64,000 nucleotides of DNA from contig NW_004451504.1 in the NCBI RefSeq assembly GCF_000321225.1, positions 497,259 to 561,258 on the forward strand, given 5' to 3'. Position numbers and translations under genes: made by a program. The notes beneath the pieces were generated by a model. The model worked only from the letters and a program-made list of their open reading frames with translations, searched no databases and was not told the DNA's origin. Of this stretch, positions 1 through 9,335 are shown in pieces. Numbering within the stretch: the first letter of the stretch is position 1; every line of letters begins with the position of its first letter. This stretch comes from Odobenus rosmarus divergens (lineage: Eukaryota; Chordata; Mammalia; Carnivora; Odobenidae).

Positions 1-323
1 GTAGGAGGGGGAAAGTATCAAACCCTATTAAACATTCTTACATTTCCGATTCAGTATATTTTAGAGCCTACATTTTAATACATATTAGTAAGTTTACATA
101 TTGGGTATGTATAATCAAAATTCCTTTACTTAGAGGGATACACAATCACAGAAGCTTGGACACCACTGTTCTGTAGGACAGAAGCCCTAAAATATGTTGA
201 GTGGAAATAATGACCTTCCCCTCCCCCTCAAGGCTCCTGACTGCCTATTGCACTGTCCTCACAACACTCAGGGGTTCCAGAGTTAGAACAAAGGAAAAAA
301 CTCTGCAAAAAACTCCTCATCCA

Positions 324-329
324 TTTATT
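324..329 (-). terminator. Candidate distal polyadenylation signal of BDKRB2
   Basis: A canonical AATAAA on the minus strand lies 2.5 kb past the stop codon, a distance that fits the long human transcript. Use of the site is inferred. Confidence 0.4.
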
Positions 330-628
330 AAGCTGTATGGAAAAGACACATGTTTACACATTTCATCCATTTCTCATTGTGAAATGTGCCTTCTTTACAA
401 TGTAACAGCTCTTTGGGTCTTTCACGGGACAGATGTTCTTTCTCACAGTGTCGAAACAACCCGTAGGGCGGCTGCCCTGTCACAGACTGCTCCTCAGACC
501 ACGAGATGACCCCTAAGTGACCATTAGGATCCCAGAGCTGTGACCCGGCTCTGCTCAGAGAAGACCTTTAGACCATCACAGGCCGGCTGATGGATGAGTG
601 CTACACATTTGCAAAGCACAGCCTCCTC

Positions 629-634
629 TTTATT
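629..634 (-). terminator. Candidate alternative polyadenylation signal of BDKRB2
   Basis: AATAAA on the minus strand is followed within 30 bases by TG-rich sequence, the usual layout of a downstream element. It could give a shorter 3' UTR. A further AATAAA lies at 911-906. Confidence 0.35.
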
Positions 635-1194
635 CCACAATATGTGCACCTGTGTAACTTCATTCAAATACTAAACCGTTGCTACTTCTTATTCAACTCT
701 TTTTCTCCAGCTACGAGTGTGTATGTTTACTGGGACAGAGGGTTGTGTGTGGTAGGGGAACAAAGCCTGGGAATCTTTTTTGATCTTTTTGTTTTAAAAT
801 CTAGAGCTGGCTTGATGAGGGTTTATGGGCTGTTTGCCATCCAAAATTTCCCGGTCCTTTTTGGGTTTCCATCTTCTCCAGAGAGAGCCTGCTAAGAAGT
901 ATCCATTTATTTTACCGAGCGAATGAGCGCTGCCCGGGTGCTGCGTACCTTACGAACTCCACTGCTACTGAGCTGGCCCCTCCCCGCCTTGGTTCTCTGC
1001 CGCTTGATGTCAGACCCTGGGGGGTGCATTCTCCACACTCCCCATGGGGCTTGGCACGGGTCTGGCCCCAGGAGGCAGACTGTGAAACATGTGGGGAAAA
1101 AAGAAATGAACCCTCCTTGGAGGAGCTGGGGCTTGGGGTTAGGGATGTCTCTTAAGGCTCCGGCCAAGGATGGGGTCTAGCTTCCTGCTGCCTG

Positions 1195-1310
1195 ACACCT
1201 GGGACCTGCCCCGCCCCACGCATCGCTCCGCCCACCGCCGCCCCGCCCAGCGAAGGCAGAGCCCCGCCCCTCCGCACTGCCGGCGGCGGTCCTCTTGGGG
1301 GAGGGCGTTC
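1195..1310. other. CpG-dense GC-box patch
   Basis: About 14 CpGs occur within roughly 115 bases, with repeated CCGCCC/CCCGCCC GC boxes, inside the presumed BDKRB2 3' UTR. The surrounding sequence is CpG-poor. It is too short to be a normal CpG island. Confidence 0.5.
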
Positions 1311-1726
1311 TCCCTTCTCTGTTCAGCAATGTACCGGTTGTTCTGGGGCTCCTCATGTGGGTACCGCCCCAGGGCTTCCTCACCTTCACACCTGCCCGGA
1401 CCTAGCCAGCCCTCCTGACCCAGGGCTGCTGCCGGCACCCATGAGCCGCTCAGCCCTCTAGGGGAGCTTGGTCCCAGCACCGGTGCTTTGGGGTCAGTGA
1501 CCTTCGTGCCAAATCATTGGTCTGCCGCTATTATAAACCACTGGTTGGTGCCCTTGGTTGCTGAGACAGGGACAACGGTAAGCAGGCCTGGACTCCTCCT
1601 CCCGGACTATACTGCCCAGTCCCAGTGAGGGTCTGAGCATGTGGATTCCCTGAGTAAGTTCAATCAGAAATCTCTTGGGCTCATTACAAATCAAACCCTG
1701 AATGGGTGGCCTGCCCCCAAAATGCT

Positions 1727-1748
1727 TGTGTGTGTGTGTGTGTGTGTT
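1727..1748. repeat. (TG)n microsatellite
   Basis: About ten uninterrupted TG units, followed by a G-rich stretch. Confidence 0.9.
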
Positions 1749-1799
1749 GGGGTGGGGGTGGGAAGTACAGAGTATGGGCAGGAATGGTGGAAGGCAGTT

Positions 1800-2035
1800 A
1801 ACATTACTGAGCACCTACTATGTGGCAGACCCTGATGGGTGCTTTACACAGTCGTTAGCGACAAAGCTGTGTCGTTACAGTAAATTTACTTCTGTTCTGT
1901 GTGCATAATAAAGCCACACGTTCATATAGCACCTTTCCTTCCTTCAAAGTACTTCTATGCCTTTGCCTCTCAATCTTCACAACACCCTGGTGTTACAGAG
2001 GAGGAAACAGGCAGGGATAAAGCAATGTGCCACTA
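1800..2035 (-). repeat. MIR relics, minus orientation
   Basis: The stretch starting with GAGCACCTACTATGTGG and a later block with a CTTCACAACACCCTGGTG-like core and GAGGAGGAAAC match the reverse MIR pattern. They may be one diverged copy or two. They lie in the presumed BDKRB2 3' UTR. Confidence 0.55.
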
Positions 2036-2863
2036 GTTAAGGGCCGGCCCACGGCAGGCTCCTCGCCCCTCACCTCTGCACCGCCCCCAGTGCCTTGCTT
2101 GACCATGTCTGGTTGCAGAACAGCCTTCTGGTGGTTGCCAGTACCCAATCATCCCCGTTCAAGTTTGCAAGTTCCTTCAAGGCAGAGATTATACTCTCTT
2201 TTTCTTCCCTCTTGCCCATGGTGCTCAGGGCTGTGTAAACAGCAAGTGCCAGCCAAGTGCTTACCGAGTTCTTTTTTGGCACAGACCATCTTGTCCATGG
2301 GCCTGGGAAGTGATGGAATCCTGGTCTCTGGGTTCTTACCAGGGATCCCTCAGAGTTAAACCTTCATTAATCTCATGAATCATCCTCCAGAGTCCCAGCT
2401 GGGTAGATTTAAGAGACCTAAGGCAAAACCCCAGCCAGGTCCCCCCATGCACTCAGCCGGGGCACCAGAGTTGGGGTGGCCGTTCTCCCAGAGGTCTGAG
2501 CCGGCACGCTGCGGCAGGGCAGGACACCACGTGGGAGGGAAGCTCAGTCACTCCTGTCCCTGTCCCCAGGCCCCTCCACTGCCGGGAGGATGCAGACTGG
2601 TCCAGGGGTGGCAGCAGATGAGAACAATAATACTGTCGTGTGTATGGAGCCCTCGGCTGTGCGTGAGGTCACCCCAGCCTCACGGCCTGGCTCGCTGCAG
2701 CTTGGGCAGGGCAGCAGTGATGCTCCTGGGTTTTCCCAGAGACGCCGACTTATTGCCCGAGGTCACACCCATGGCATGGCTTCCATTCCTTCCTGGGCAC
2801 ATCCTGAAGCGCCACTGCCCCTCCCGCTTGGCACACAGGAGCAGGGGTCCAGGGGGCGCCCCC

Positions 2864-3968
2864 TCACTGGCTGTTGCCCACCCACTCTGGCAGTTTGTGG
2901 ATCTGGCGCTCCACGGACATGGAGGTCCGGAGTGTGCCCATGGAGTTCTCCATCTTGCTGGACTCCAGCACGCAGCCCCCTTTCTGGCACAGTCTCTGGA
3001 ACACTTCCCGGGACTTCTTGCGGAAGCGCTTGCCCACGATCACGTACACCAGTGGGTTGAGGCAGCTGTTACTGTAGGCCACGTAAGAGGCGATCTGCGT
3101 GAAGACGTCGATCATGTGCTCGTCCCAGCAGCTGGACAGGATGTCAAGGCGCAGCAGCGTGTCCAGGAGGGTGCTGATCTGGAAGGGCAGCCAGCAGAGG
3201 ACAAACAGCCCAAGCACCGCTAGGACCAGCACCGTGGCCTTCCTCTCTGTCTGGATCTCCTTGAACTTCTGCATCTCATTGTTCCGCAGCACCTGCATGA
3301 TCTGCACTGTGCAGAAGGTGATGATGGTCAGGGGCAACAGGAAGCCCACCAAGTTCAGGAGGATGTTGGTGAACACTTCCCAGGTGCGGGACGGGTAGAT
3401 GATGATGCAGGCAGTGACATTGTGGCCCTCCTCTCTGTACTCCTTCATGGTCCGGAAGGCCAGCATGGGCGAACTCAGGAGCAGCGTGCACCCCCAGATC
3501 ACCAGGCTGTAGAGCTTGGCCCAGCGCACCCTGCGCATCCAGCCCATGGACATGGTCTTCACCAGGGCCAGGTAGCGGTCGATACTCACCAGCATCAGGA
3601 AGCAGATGCTGCTGTAGAGATTCATGTAGAGCATGGTGTTCACCACACGGCAGAGGACCTCCCCAAAAAGCCAGTCGAAGTTGTTGGCGATGGTGATGGC
3701 CCAGAAGGGCAGCCCGCAGGCCAGGATCAGGTCCGCCATGGCCAGGTTGCCCAGGTAGATCTCGGCCACTGTGCAGCTACTCTTGTGCAGGCAGAAGATG
3801 CTGAGGACGAAGGTGTTCTCCAGGGCTGCCAGCACGAACAGGACCCAGAGGAAGGGGGCCTGGATGGTGTTGAGCCAGTTCCACCAGTCGGAGTAGACGC
3901 AGGTGTTGGGCACGGTCCCGTTGAGGGCGGGCATGAGGACTTGTGAGGTGACGTTGAGCATTTCCGTG
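2864..3968 (-). CDS. BDKRB2: Bradykinin B2 receptor, terminal coding exon
   Basis: This exon encodes residues 26-392 of the B2 receptor, a seven-transmembrane class A GPCR. The family is known to bind bradykinin and kallidin and to couple mainly to Gq at the plasma membrane. I recognise it from near-complete agreement with the mammalian B2 family, for example HKSSCTVAEIYLGNLA, FWAITI and QKFKEIQTER. Counting from the Met at 3961, the DRY motif is at 128-130, CWLPF at 256-260 and NPLVY at 302-306. The likely extracellular disulfide pair is Cys104 and Cys185. N-glycosylation sequons are at Asn3, Asn14 and Asn181. Tail cysteines in CQKGGC (325-330) are likely palmitoylation sites. The acceptor is a pyrimidine tract followed by AG at 3970-3969, so the exon starts at 3968 with one base completing a split codon. 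The stop codon is at 2864-2866. The frame is intact and identification is secure. Confidence 0.98.
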
Positions 3969-4584
3969 CTGAAAGAAAGTGGAAAAGAGGCTGTTACACC
4001 TCAAGTCACAAGAGGCAGGAGAAATAGCTGATGCAGAAGGAGGGGGGCGATCAGCAGGCAGCTTCCAGAAGTGAGGTCGGGAGTGGCACTCAGGGCCTTT
4101 CTGTCGCACGCTCAGAGACTTGGGTCCGGGCACCCGAACTCCCCGGGGTCTTTGAGAGGTACCCCGTCTCCTTGAGCTAGGCCAAGAGCTCCTGGTCTTT
4201 GCCTCGTGGCTCCCCTGGGATGTTTCCTTGGCCGGCGTCCATCACCAGTACTGGCAATCACAGTCTTGGACCCTGGACCTCCTCGAAGCTGCTGTGATGG
4301 GAGGATACGAGCACATTCCTCATTCCTTCCTTATCGCACGGGCCCCTCCCAAGGGAGCTGGTCATCTTTCAGCCTCTCATGGCCTGGTCATGGTGACTAA
4401 TTGATAAGAAGGGAAGAATGATATCATGCCAGACAAGGAGATTCCAGCCTGGCTCCGAGACCATAGCCCATCTGCCCACACCCTGTCTCCTTCTGGCAGA
4501 AGGCAGCATTGTGCTTCCAGAACCCTCATCAGCAAAGTATTGATGATAATCAGAGGTTGCATGATGGAAAGGGGGGGCAGGGGC

Positions 4585-4800
4585 TTTGGAACCCGGCAGT
4601 CCTCCTGAGTTCAAATCCCGGCTCATTCATTAGCTGTGTGACCTTGGGTGAGTTAATGAACCTCTCTGAACCTCAATGACCTACCTTGTAAAATGGAAAT
4701 AACAAAATCTACTTCTCAGGGTTGTGGTGGGAATCCAAGGCAGTGTGCAAAAAGCCCTAACCTCTGCACTTGGTTCAATAAGCATGAATAATTATCTATT
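4585..4800 (+). repeat. MIR
   Basis: The MIR core is clear: GAGTTCAAATCCCGGCTC, then TAGCTGTGTGACCTTGGG, then TAAAATGGAAATAA and a CAATAAGCATGAATAATT-like end. Confidence 0.85.
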
Positions 4801-4959
4801 TTTGTGCTTATTAAACTACCAACAACACTCTGCTTGCTCCTGTGTTAGTGATGTTATCATTAACCCACTGATTCCTCTTTCACTCTTGGGTGAGACTCAG
4901 ACCATGGGGCAGTTGATTTTCTAGAAGTGTCGCTGTTAAGGCTAATTCATCTCTACCTT

Positions 4960-5130
4960 CAGCAAAGAGGCATGAGGCTTGGACACATATGGGTTCCAAT
5001 CCTAGATGTGTGGTCTTGGGCAAATTGCTTGACCTCTCTGAGCTTCCATTCTATTTCCTTTGGTGTAGAATATTACTCTCTTCTTGACTTGCTCTGCATG
5101 GCCGTTGCAAGGTTCAAATCAAAGAGTGGG
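4960..5130 (+). repeat. MIR, diverged
   Basis: GGGTTCCAATCCTAGATGTG followed by GTCTTGGGCAAATTGCTTGA is the MIR core. The 3' half is diverged. Confidence 0.7.
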
Positions 5131-5404
5131 TTTGAAGATACATTGAAAGCAGAAAGCACAACCCAGAGGGCAGGCCTGAGTAGACATTTTCCTAGTGCCC
5201 TGTGGGCTGAGGGAGGGTAGGTGGCGCTGAAGGGGCTCTTTCTGGGAGGGCGATTCCTTCCTGGGTAGGCTCATGGGGAGGAGTTGAGCCACAGTTCCTG
5301 GGAAAGGATCTGCTGTTCACCTCTGGGATTTCCTAGGAAAAACCCCCTCTACTTCCAGGAGTAGCTGGTTGGTTTTCAGTGGCCAGACTGGGCACCTGTG
5401 ACTA

Positions 5405-6068
5405 ACTTATTCATCAATGCATTTATCCTTTAAATGTGCCTCGAGCTTCTTCTCTGTGCTGAGCTCCATGTGGCTGTAGGGACCCAGAGGCGAGTACTGT
5501 GTGTCCCCTGCCCTGCCCAAGCTCCCAAGTGTGATGAATACCATGAGGTGGAAGGAAGGGCATGGGGCACGGAATTGGGGGGTGGGTGGAGAAGGTTGGA
5601 GGTGACTCTGGAGCTGGGTCTCCAAGGAAGAGGAACATGTCAATGGAGAGCAAGAAGGAACAATGTTATGGTGATATATGTTATGATGGTGACTACACTT
5701 GCGGTGAGCACAGCGTAATGTATAGAGAAGTTGGATCACTGTGTTTTACACCTGAAACCAAGGTAGCATTGTGTGTCAACTGTACTCAAATAAGAAAATT
5801 AAAAAATACAACAAACAAACACAACAACAAAAACAAAGGAGAGGGGACAGACCAGGCAGAGGGAGCAGCCTGAGCGGAGGTGCAGAGTGGAGAAGCCTCT
5901 GGCACGTTCTGGAAGGCGGACTAGATGTTGGACAGGGAGGCGGGAAGTGGCAGGAGATGGGATGAATAAGGGAAAAAAGACAGTCATCACTGGCTGCTAA
6001 GAAACTGAGTCTTTATCCCTGAGGGCTTTAAGGAGGGAGTGATGGAATAAAAAAACACTCTAGAAAGA
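5405..6068. repeat. L2-like ancient repeat, interrupted
   Basis: The outer parts (about 5405-5645 and 5850-6068) resemble a common old mammalian repeat. It starts with a TTATTCATCAATGCATTTAT-type motif and ends AGAAAGATCCTTCTGG. I believe this is L2-type. An L1 3' end sits in the middle. The family name is tentative. Confidence 0.4.
5650..5845 (+). mobile_element. L1 LINE 3' end
   Basis: The characteristic L1 3' UTR end is present: GGTGAGCACAGCGTAATGTA, TTACACCTGAAACC, then GTCAACTGTACTCAAATAAG and an A-rich (AAC)-type tail. It is 5' truncated. Confidence 0.75.
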
Positions 6069-6074
6069 TCCTTC

Positions 6075-6715
6075 TGGTGGAGTGGTGGTTTTAGTTATGT
6101 CCAAAAATTCTGTGCTACCCTTCCCTTCAAAGAATTAGAGTCTAGTTCCTCTCCTAGTGAATGTGGCTGGACTTAGGGATTTGCTTCCCACTCCTGGTGG
6201 CAGTGACGATGTGTGACTCCCGCGGCCAGTCCCAAAACGCATTGCAGGGGTGCCTGTGGGGGGCAGTCGGTTAAGCGTCTGACTCTTGGTTTCGGCTCAG
6301 GTCGTGATTCCAGGTTGCTGAGATGGAGCCCGGCATCGGGCTCCACGCTCAGCACGGAGTCAGCTCGAGATTCTCTCTCCCTCTCCTTCTGCTCCTCTCC
6401 ACCATGCCCCACCCCCGGCCCCCAAACTCTCTCTCTCTAAAATAAATAAATCTTAAAAGAAATACCCACAATGCAGCTTCCTCCTTGGCCTCTTGGGTTG
6501 CTCTCTGTGGGGGAGGCTGGCTGCCATGTTGTGAGGGCACTCAGGCAGCCATGTGGAGAGGGACCAACTTGCCACTTGGAAGCAGATCCTCTGGTCCCAG
6601 TTAAGCCTTTGGTTGATCCTGGCACCCTAGCCTTTGAGTATTCCAGCCGAGGCCCCAGACATCATGGAACAGAGATGAGCCGTCCCCATTGAGCCCTAAG
6701 TTCCTTTGGCCCCGT
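6075..6715 (+). mobile_element. MLT1-like MaLR LTR, split by a SINE
   Basis: The left part (6075-6247) and right part (6462-6715) look like one MLT1-type LTR. The left has GAATGTGGCTGGACTTAGGG. The right has GCTGCCATGTTGTGAGG, CACTCAGGCAGCC and TGGAAGCAGATCCTCTGG. It has no coding content. It is an old non-autonomous ERVL-type relic. Confidence 0.65.
6248..6461 (+). mobile_element. CAN-SINE (carnivore tRNA-Lys SINE)
   Basis: A tRNA-derived head with GTCGGTTAAGCGTCTGACTC and GGTTTCGGCTCAGGTCGTGA is followed by a CT-rich body and an AATAAATAAATCTT tail. Short flanking duplications (GCATTGCAG and CAATGCAG) bracket it. Confidence 0.93.
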
Positions 6716-7111
6716 TTCTGTAGCTACAGAAAACCCACTTCCTCAGTGCCCCAGGCTCAGGGTCTGGCTCTCTAGAGACTTAAGTGTGGCACCAGCTGCT
6801 GCTTGTTCACTTCCCAGCAGTATGGTCCCTCACCAACGGGATGGCCCCTGGCCCCTAGTTTGGCTCTGAGAAGCCATGGGATCATCTGAGGGGGTCTGGG
6901 GAGTGCGTAACTAGGGGTCACGTGCCCCGTGGCTGTCTGGTCGTCAGCATAGTAGGCTGCACCCCCCCACAGGGCTGAGAGGCCTGGCTGGGCCCTTCTC
7001 CCCTTTGTCGGGCCAACACTGCTCCCTGAGGATGGACCCTCCCTTTCCTCTGCTTCCACTCGGGATCAGATCTCCCCACATTCTCTCTTTAGAGTGACTT
7101 GACCTTCCACC

Positions 7112-7202
7112 AGACGTCAGATGTGTGTTGGAGACTTCTGGTCTCCATGGTGACCTGGCACATCTCTGTCTGATTCCTTGGGTGTTGACGTCAGAACGTC
7201 AC
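7112..7202. promoter_or_regulatory. CRE-like motif cluster in intron 2
   Basis: A perfect palindromic CRE, TGACGTCA, lies at 7186-7193. A CGTCA half-site follows at 7197-7201 and a near-CRE AGACGTCA sits at 7112-7119. Three such motifs within 90 bases, about 300 bases past exon 2, is notable. No function is shown. Confidence 0.35.
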
Positions 7203-7500
7203 TCTCTTCATTTCCAAGTTCATTTGGGATAGCTCGCGCATGACCACCGGTTCTGTGTCTTCCTCTGGCATCCCTATGCCCCGCCAAACCCCACAGAACA
7301 CTCCACTGCCTCTGCTCCCACCAGGCCCATGGGGATTTGAACACCAGCCTCAGCAGCCCCTGAGAGTTTTCGTCTGTGGATTCGACCTCTCCTGTTGCTT
7401 CAACTGTTGTCCAGGAGGTGAGGGGCACATTCTCCAGGTCTTCTCCAGGCTGTCTGGCCCTCCCCTGTGAGGAGTAATCCAAGGAACTCTTTTGACTTAC

Positions 7501-7574
7501 CCGAAAGAGGCCGTGGTGGGCACAGGGTCCTCATGGAAAGACAGGAACATTGATCTTTTCCACGTGGAGAACAT
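7501..7574 (-). CDS. BDKRB2: Bradykinin B2 receptor, first coding exon
   Basis: This short exon encodes 24 residues plus two bases of a split codon. It starts MFSTWKRSMFLSFHED and ends PVPTTASF, closely resembling the known N-terminal extension of the human long form. A consensus GTAAGT donor follows at 7500-7495. Joining to the acceptor at 3969 keeps frame and puts the exon-3 methionine at residue 28, as in human, giving 392 residues in total. The first ATG (7574) and the second (residue 9) have poor Kozak context, with C or T at -3. The exon-3 ATG has G at -3, so initiation could occur at more than one site. The exon is too short to appear as an ordinary ORF. Its assignment rests on homology, intron phase and the donor. 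Confidence 0.93.
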
Positions 7575-7610
7575 TGGGACTCACAGTGGGATGTAAGTGA
7601 GGCTCCTGGG
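7575..7610 (-). other. BDKRB2: BDKRB2 exon 2, 5' UTR part
   Basis: On the minus strand a pyrimidine-rich stretch ends in CCCCGGTCAG, with the AG at 7612-7611. This is the best acceptor upstream of the first ATG. It leaves a 36-base leader with no upstream ATG. A second AG a few bases further in is a possible alternative, so the exact 5' edge is uncertain. Confidence 0.65.
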
Positions 7611-7684
7611 CTGACCGGGGGAGAAAAGACAGTCAGATGGTGGCCGGGGACCATAAAACACACGTACTCTCCACCAGGGAAGGG

Positions 7685-8060
7685 AACTGGAGTCCTTCAC
7701 TTAACAAATGTTTATTAAGCAGCTACTGCATACAGGGTGCTAGGGACCTAAGGGTACAATGTCCTGTCCTCCAGGAGTGTACGGTCCAATGGATTAGCTA
7801 GATGCTACTGAATTAGTCACTAATTAATTGAAAACTGGCATAAATGCTATGAAATAAAGATCCCATGACAGGATGTAACATGGAGTCCTAAACCAGCCTG
7901 GTGTGGGGGATGAATGGATATTTATTTTGAGACCTGAGGGTACGCAGGAGGAAACTGGATAAAAGGATGGTGGTGGAGAGGAGGATGTTTGGGTGGAAGG
8001 AGCAGCGGGTGCAAAGGCCCTGAGGCAGGAAGAAGCTTGCTGTGGATATGTGTTAGGCCC
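7685..8060 (+). repeat. L2-like ancient repeat
   Basis: TTCACTTAACAAATGTTTAT starts the copy, and GTGCAAAGGCCCTGAGGCAG lies near its end. This is the same family as the repeats at 5.4, 42.8 and 52.7 kb. The classification is tentative. Confidence 0.45.
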
Positions 8061-9298
8061 TGGTGGCTGCTGCGGGAAGGAGGGGCCAGGACTGTGGCAG
8101 GGGCCGCGTGGAGGCAGGGAGACAGATTAGCTGGTTCTGCCCGTTCGTCTGGGAGCAGGATGATGGAGGCTGGAAAGGATGAATCCCAGGGGTGTTTAGA
8201 GAGGAAAGCTGACATGCCTGGTGTAAGATGCCTCTGAAACTCACAGGTGGGAGTGTAAGTAGCTGTTGGGCTCAGAGTGGGTCCAGAGCTCAGGGGAGAG
8301 GCCTAGGCTGGAGGATCCCCAGGGCTTCGAGCCTAAGGAGAAAGGCTGCTGGGGATGAGCAGTTCCAACCCATTTTGGTAGTTGCTGCTCCAGGGTGCTC
8401 TCAAGTTCTGAGAGATGTGAGCCTTTCTGCCCAGCGGGGCTCTGCTGACAAAGCCTCTCTCCATCCCTCTTCCCTTTCCTCTGTGTGGCTGATCCGTGCA
8501 CAGCCCAGCTTGGAACCGCCAGGGGTCCACCCTTGCGGATGTTTTCCAGTAAATACGGTCCGTCCTGTAACTGTATTTTCTCTTCCTGATGCTGTTCTCC
8601 CTTTACTGTAAGAAGATACTATATAATACATATAACATACAACATCTGTGTTAACCGGCTGTTTATGTTACCAGGAAGGTTTCGGGTCCATGGTAGGCTA
8701 TCAGCAGTTAAGTTTGGGGGAAGTAAAAAATTAGATGCAGATTTATGACGGGGAGGGGTGTCGGGACCCCTAACCCCCGCTTTGTTCAAGGATCCGCTGT
8801 ACCCTATCCGGAGAGGGACGCATCAGCTGTGGGCTTGCCTTGCAGAGGAGGTGGGGTGCAGAGACTCCTCCAAGTGCCATTACCGACCAGACTTGGGGGT
8901 GGGGGCTTAGACCCCTGCCTTCTGGTCCAGACCTCGAGCTCGCTCACCCATCTCATGGGGCCTCTTGCTCCTGTCCGGGAAGTGGGTGAATAGCTGGGTG
9001 CCTGGGTGCACGTGTGTGTGGATGCGTGTAGCCATGGGTCTGCCCAGCCCCAGGTTCCAGCCACTTAGTGAGATCAGCCTGTGCCAAGATCAGGCACACA
9101 GGCTTCTAGAAGCCAGCTCTCCGAATTTAGTTGTGGGAGTGGAGGTAAGGCAGCGGACAATTCAGAAAATACGAGAGCACATTAGAAAAAGAAGAGACTG
9201 AGTTGGTAAGCAGGAAATGAGGCAGAAGATAGTTAATTAACATCTGGAAAAGGTTTAGCCGAACCCCTAAGCTGAGCTGAGGTCAGGATTTGGAACTT
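8061..9298. other. No gene seen
   Basis: Moderately GC-rich intronic DNA with no splice-supported ORF and no repeat I can name. Confidence 0.6.
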
Positions 9299-9335
9299 GG
9301 AGCAACAGGGAGCAACAGGGAGCAACAGGGAGCAA
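9299..9335. repeat. 10-bp minisatellite
   Basis: The unit AGCAACAGGG is repeated three times exactly, plus a partial fourth copy. Confidence 0.95.

Larger units (their letters stand above)
300..2863 (-). other. BDKRB2: Probable BDKRB2 3' UTR
   Basis: No other gene starts between the stop codon at 2864 and the left end. Three minus-strand AATAAA hexamers occur at 911-906, 634-629 and 329-324. The long 3' UTR known for the human gene (about 2.5 kb, from memory) favours the last. The region contains a TG repeat, MIR relics and a CpG-dense patch. The boundaries are inferred. Confidence 0.5.
3969..7500 (-). other. BDKRB2: BDKRB2 intron 2
   Basis: A 3,532-base intron with GTAAGT donor and TTTCAG acceptor splits a codon 2+1, as in the human gene. 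It holds two MIRs, an L2-like relic, an L1 3' end, and an MLT1-like LTR carrying a SINE. A CRE-like cluster lies near its 5' end. I see no coding sequence between 4000 and 4580 or between 6720 and 7100. Confidence 0.9.

Noticed and set aside
1..300. Start of BDKRB1, the neighbour expected from human gene order
   Set aside because: No BDKRB1 coding sequence is visible. It should lie further left, outside the window.
2375..3223. 282-codon plus-strand frame
   Set aside because: It lies antisense to the BDKRB2 terminal exon and its 3' UTR and is a shadow of that conserved coding sequence.
3422..3946. 174-codon plus-strand frame rich in His, Gly and Gln
   Set aside because: Antisense shadow of the BDKRB2 transmembrane region.
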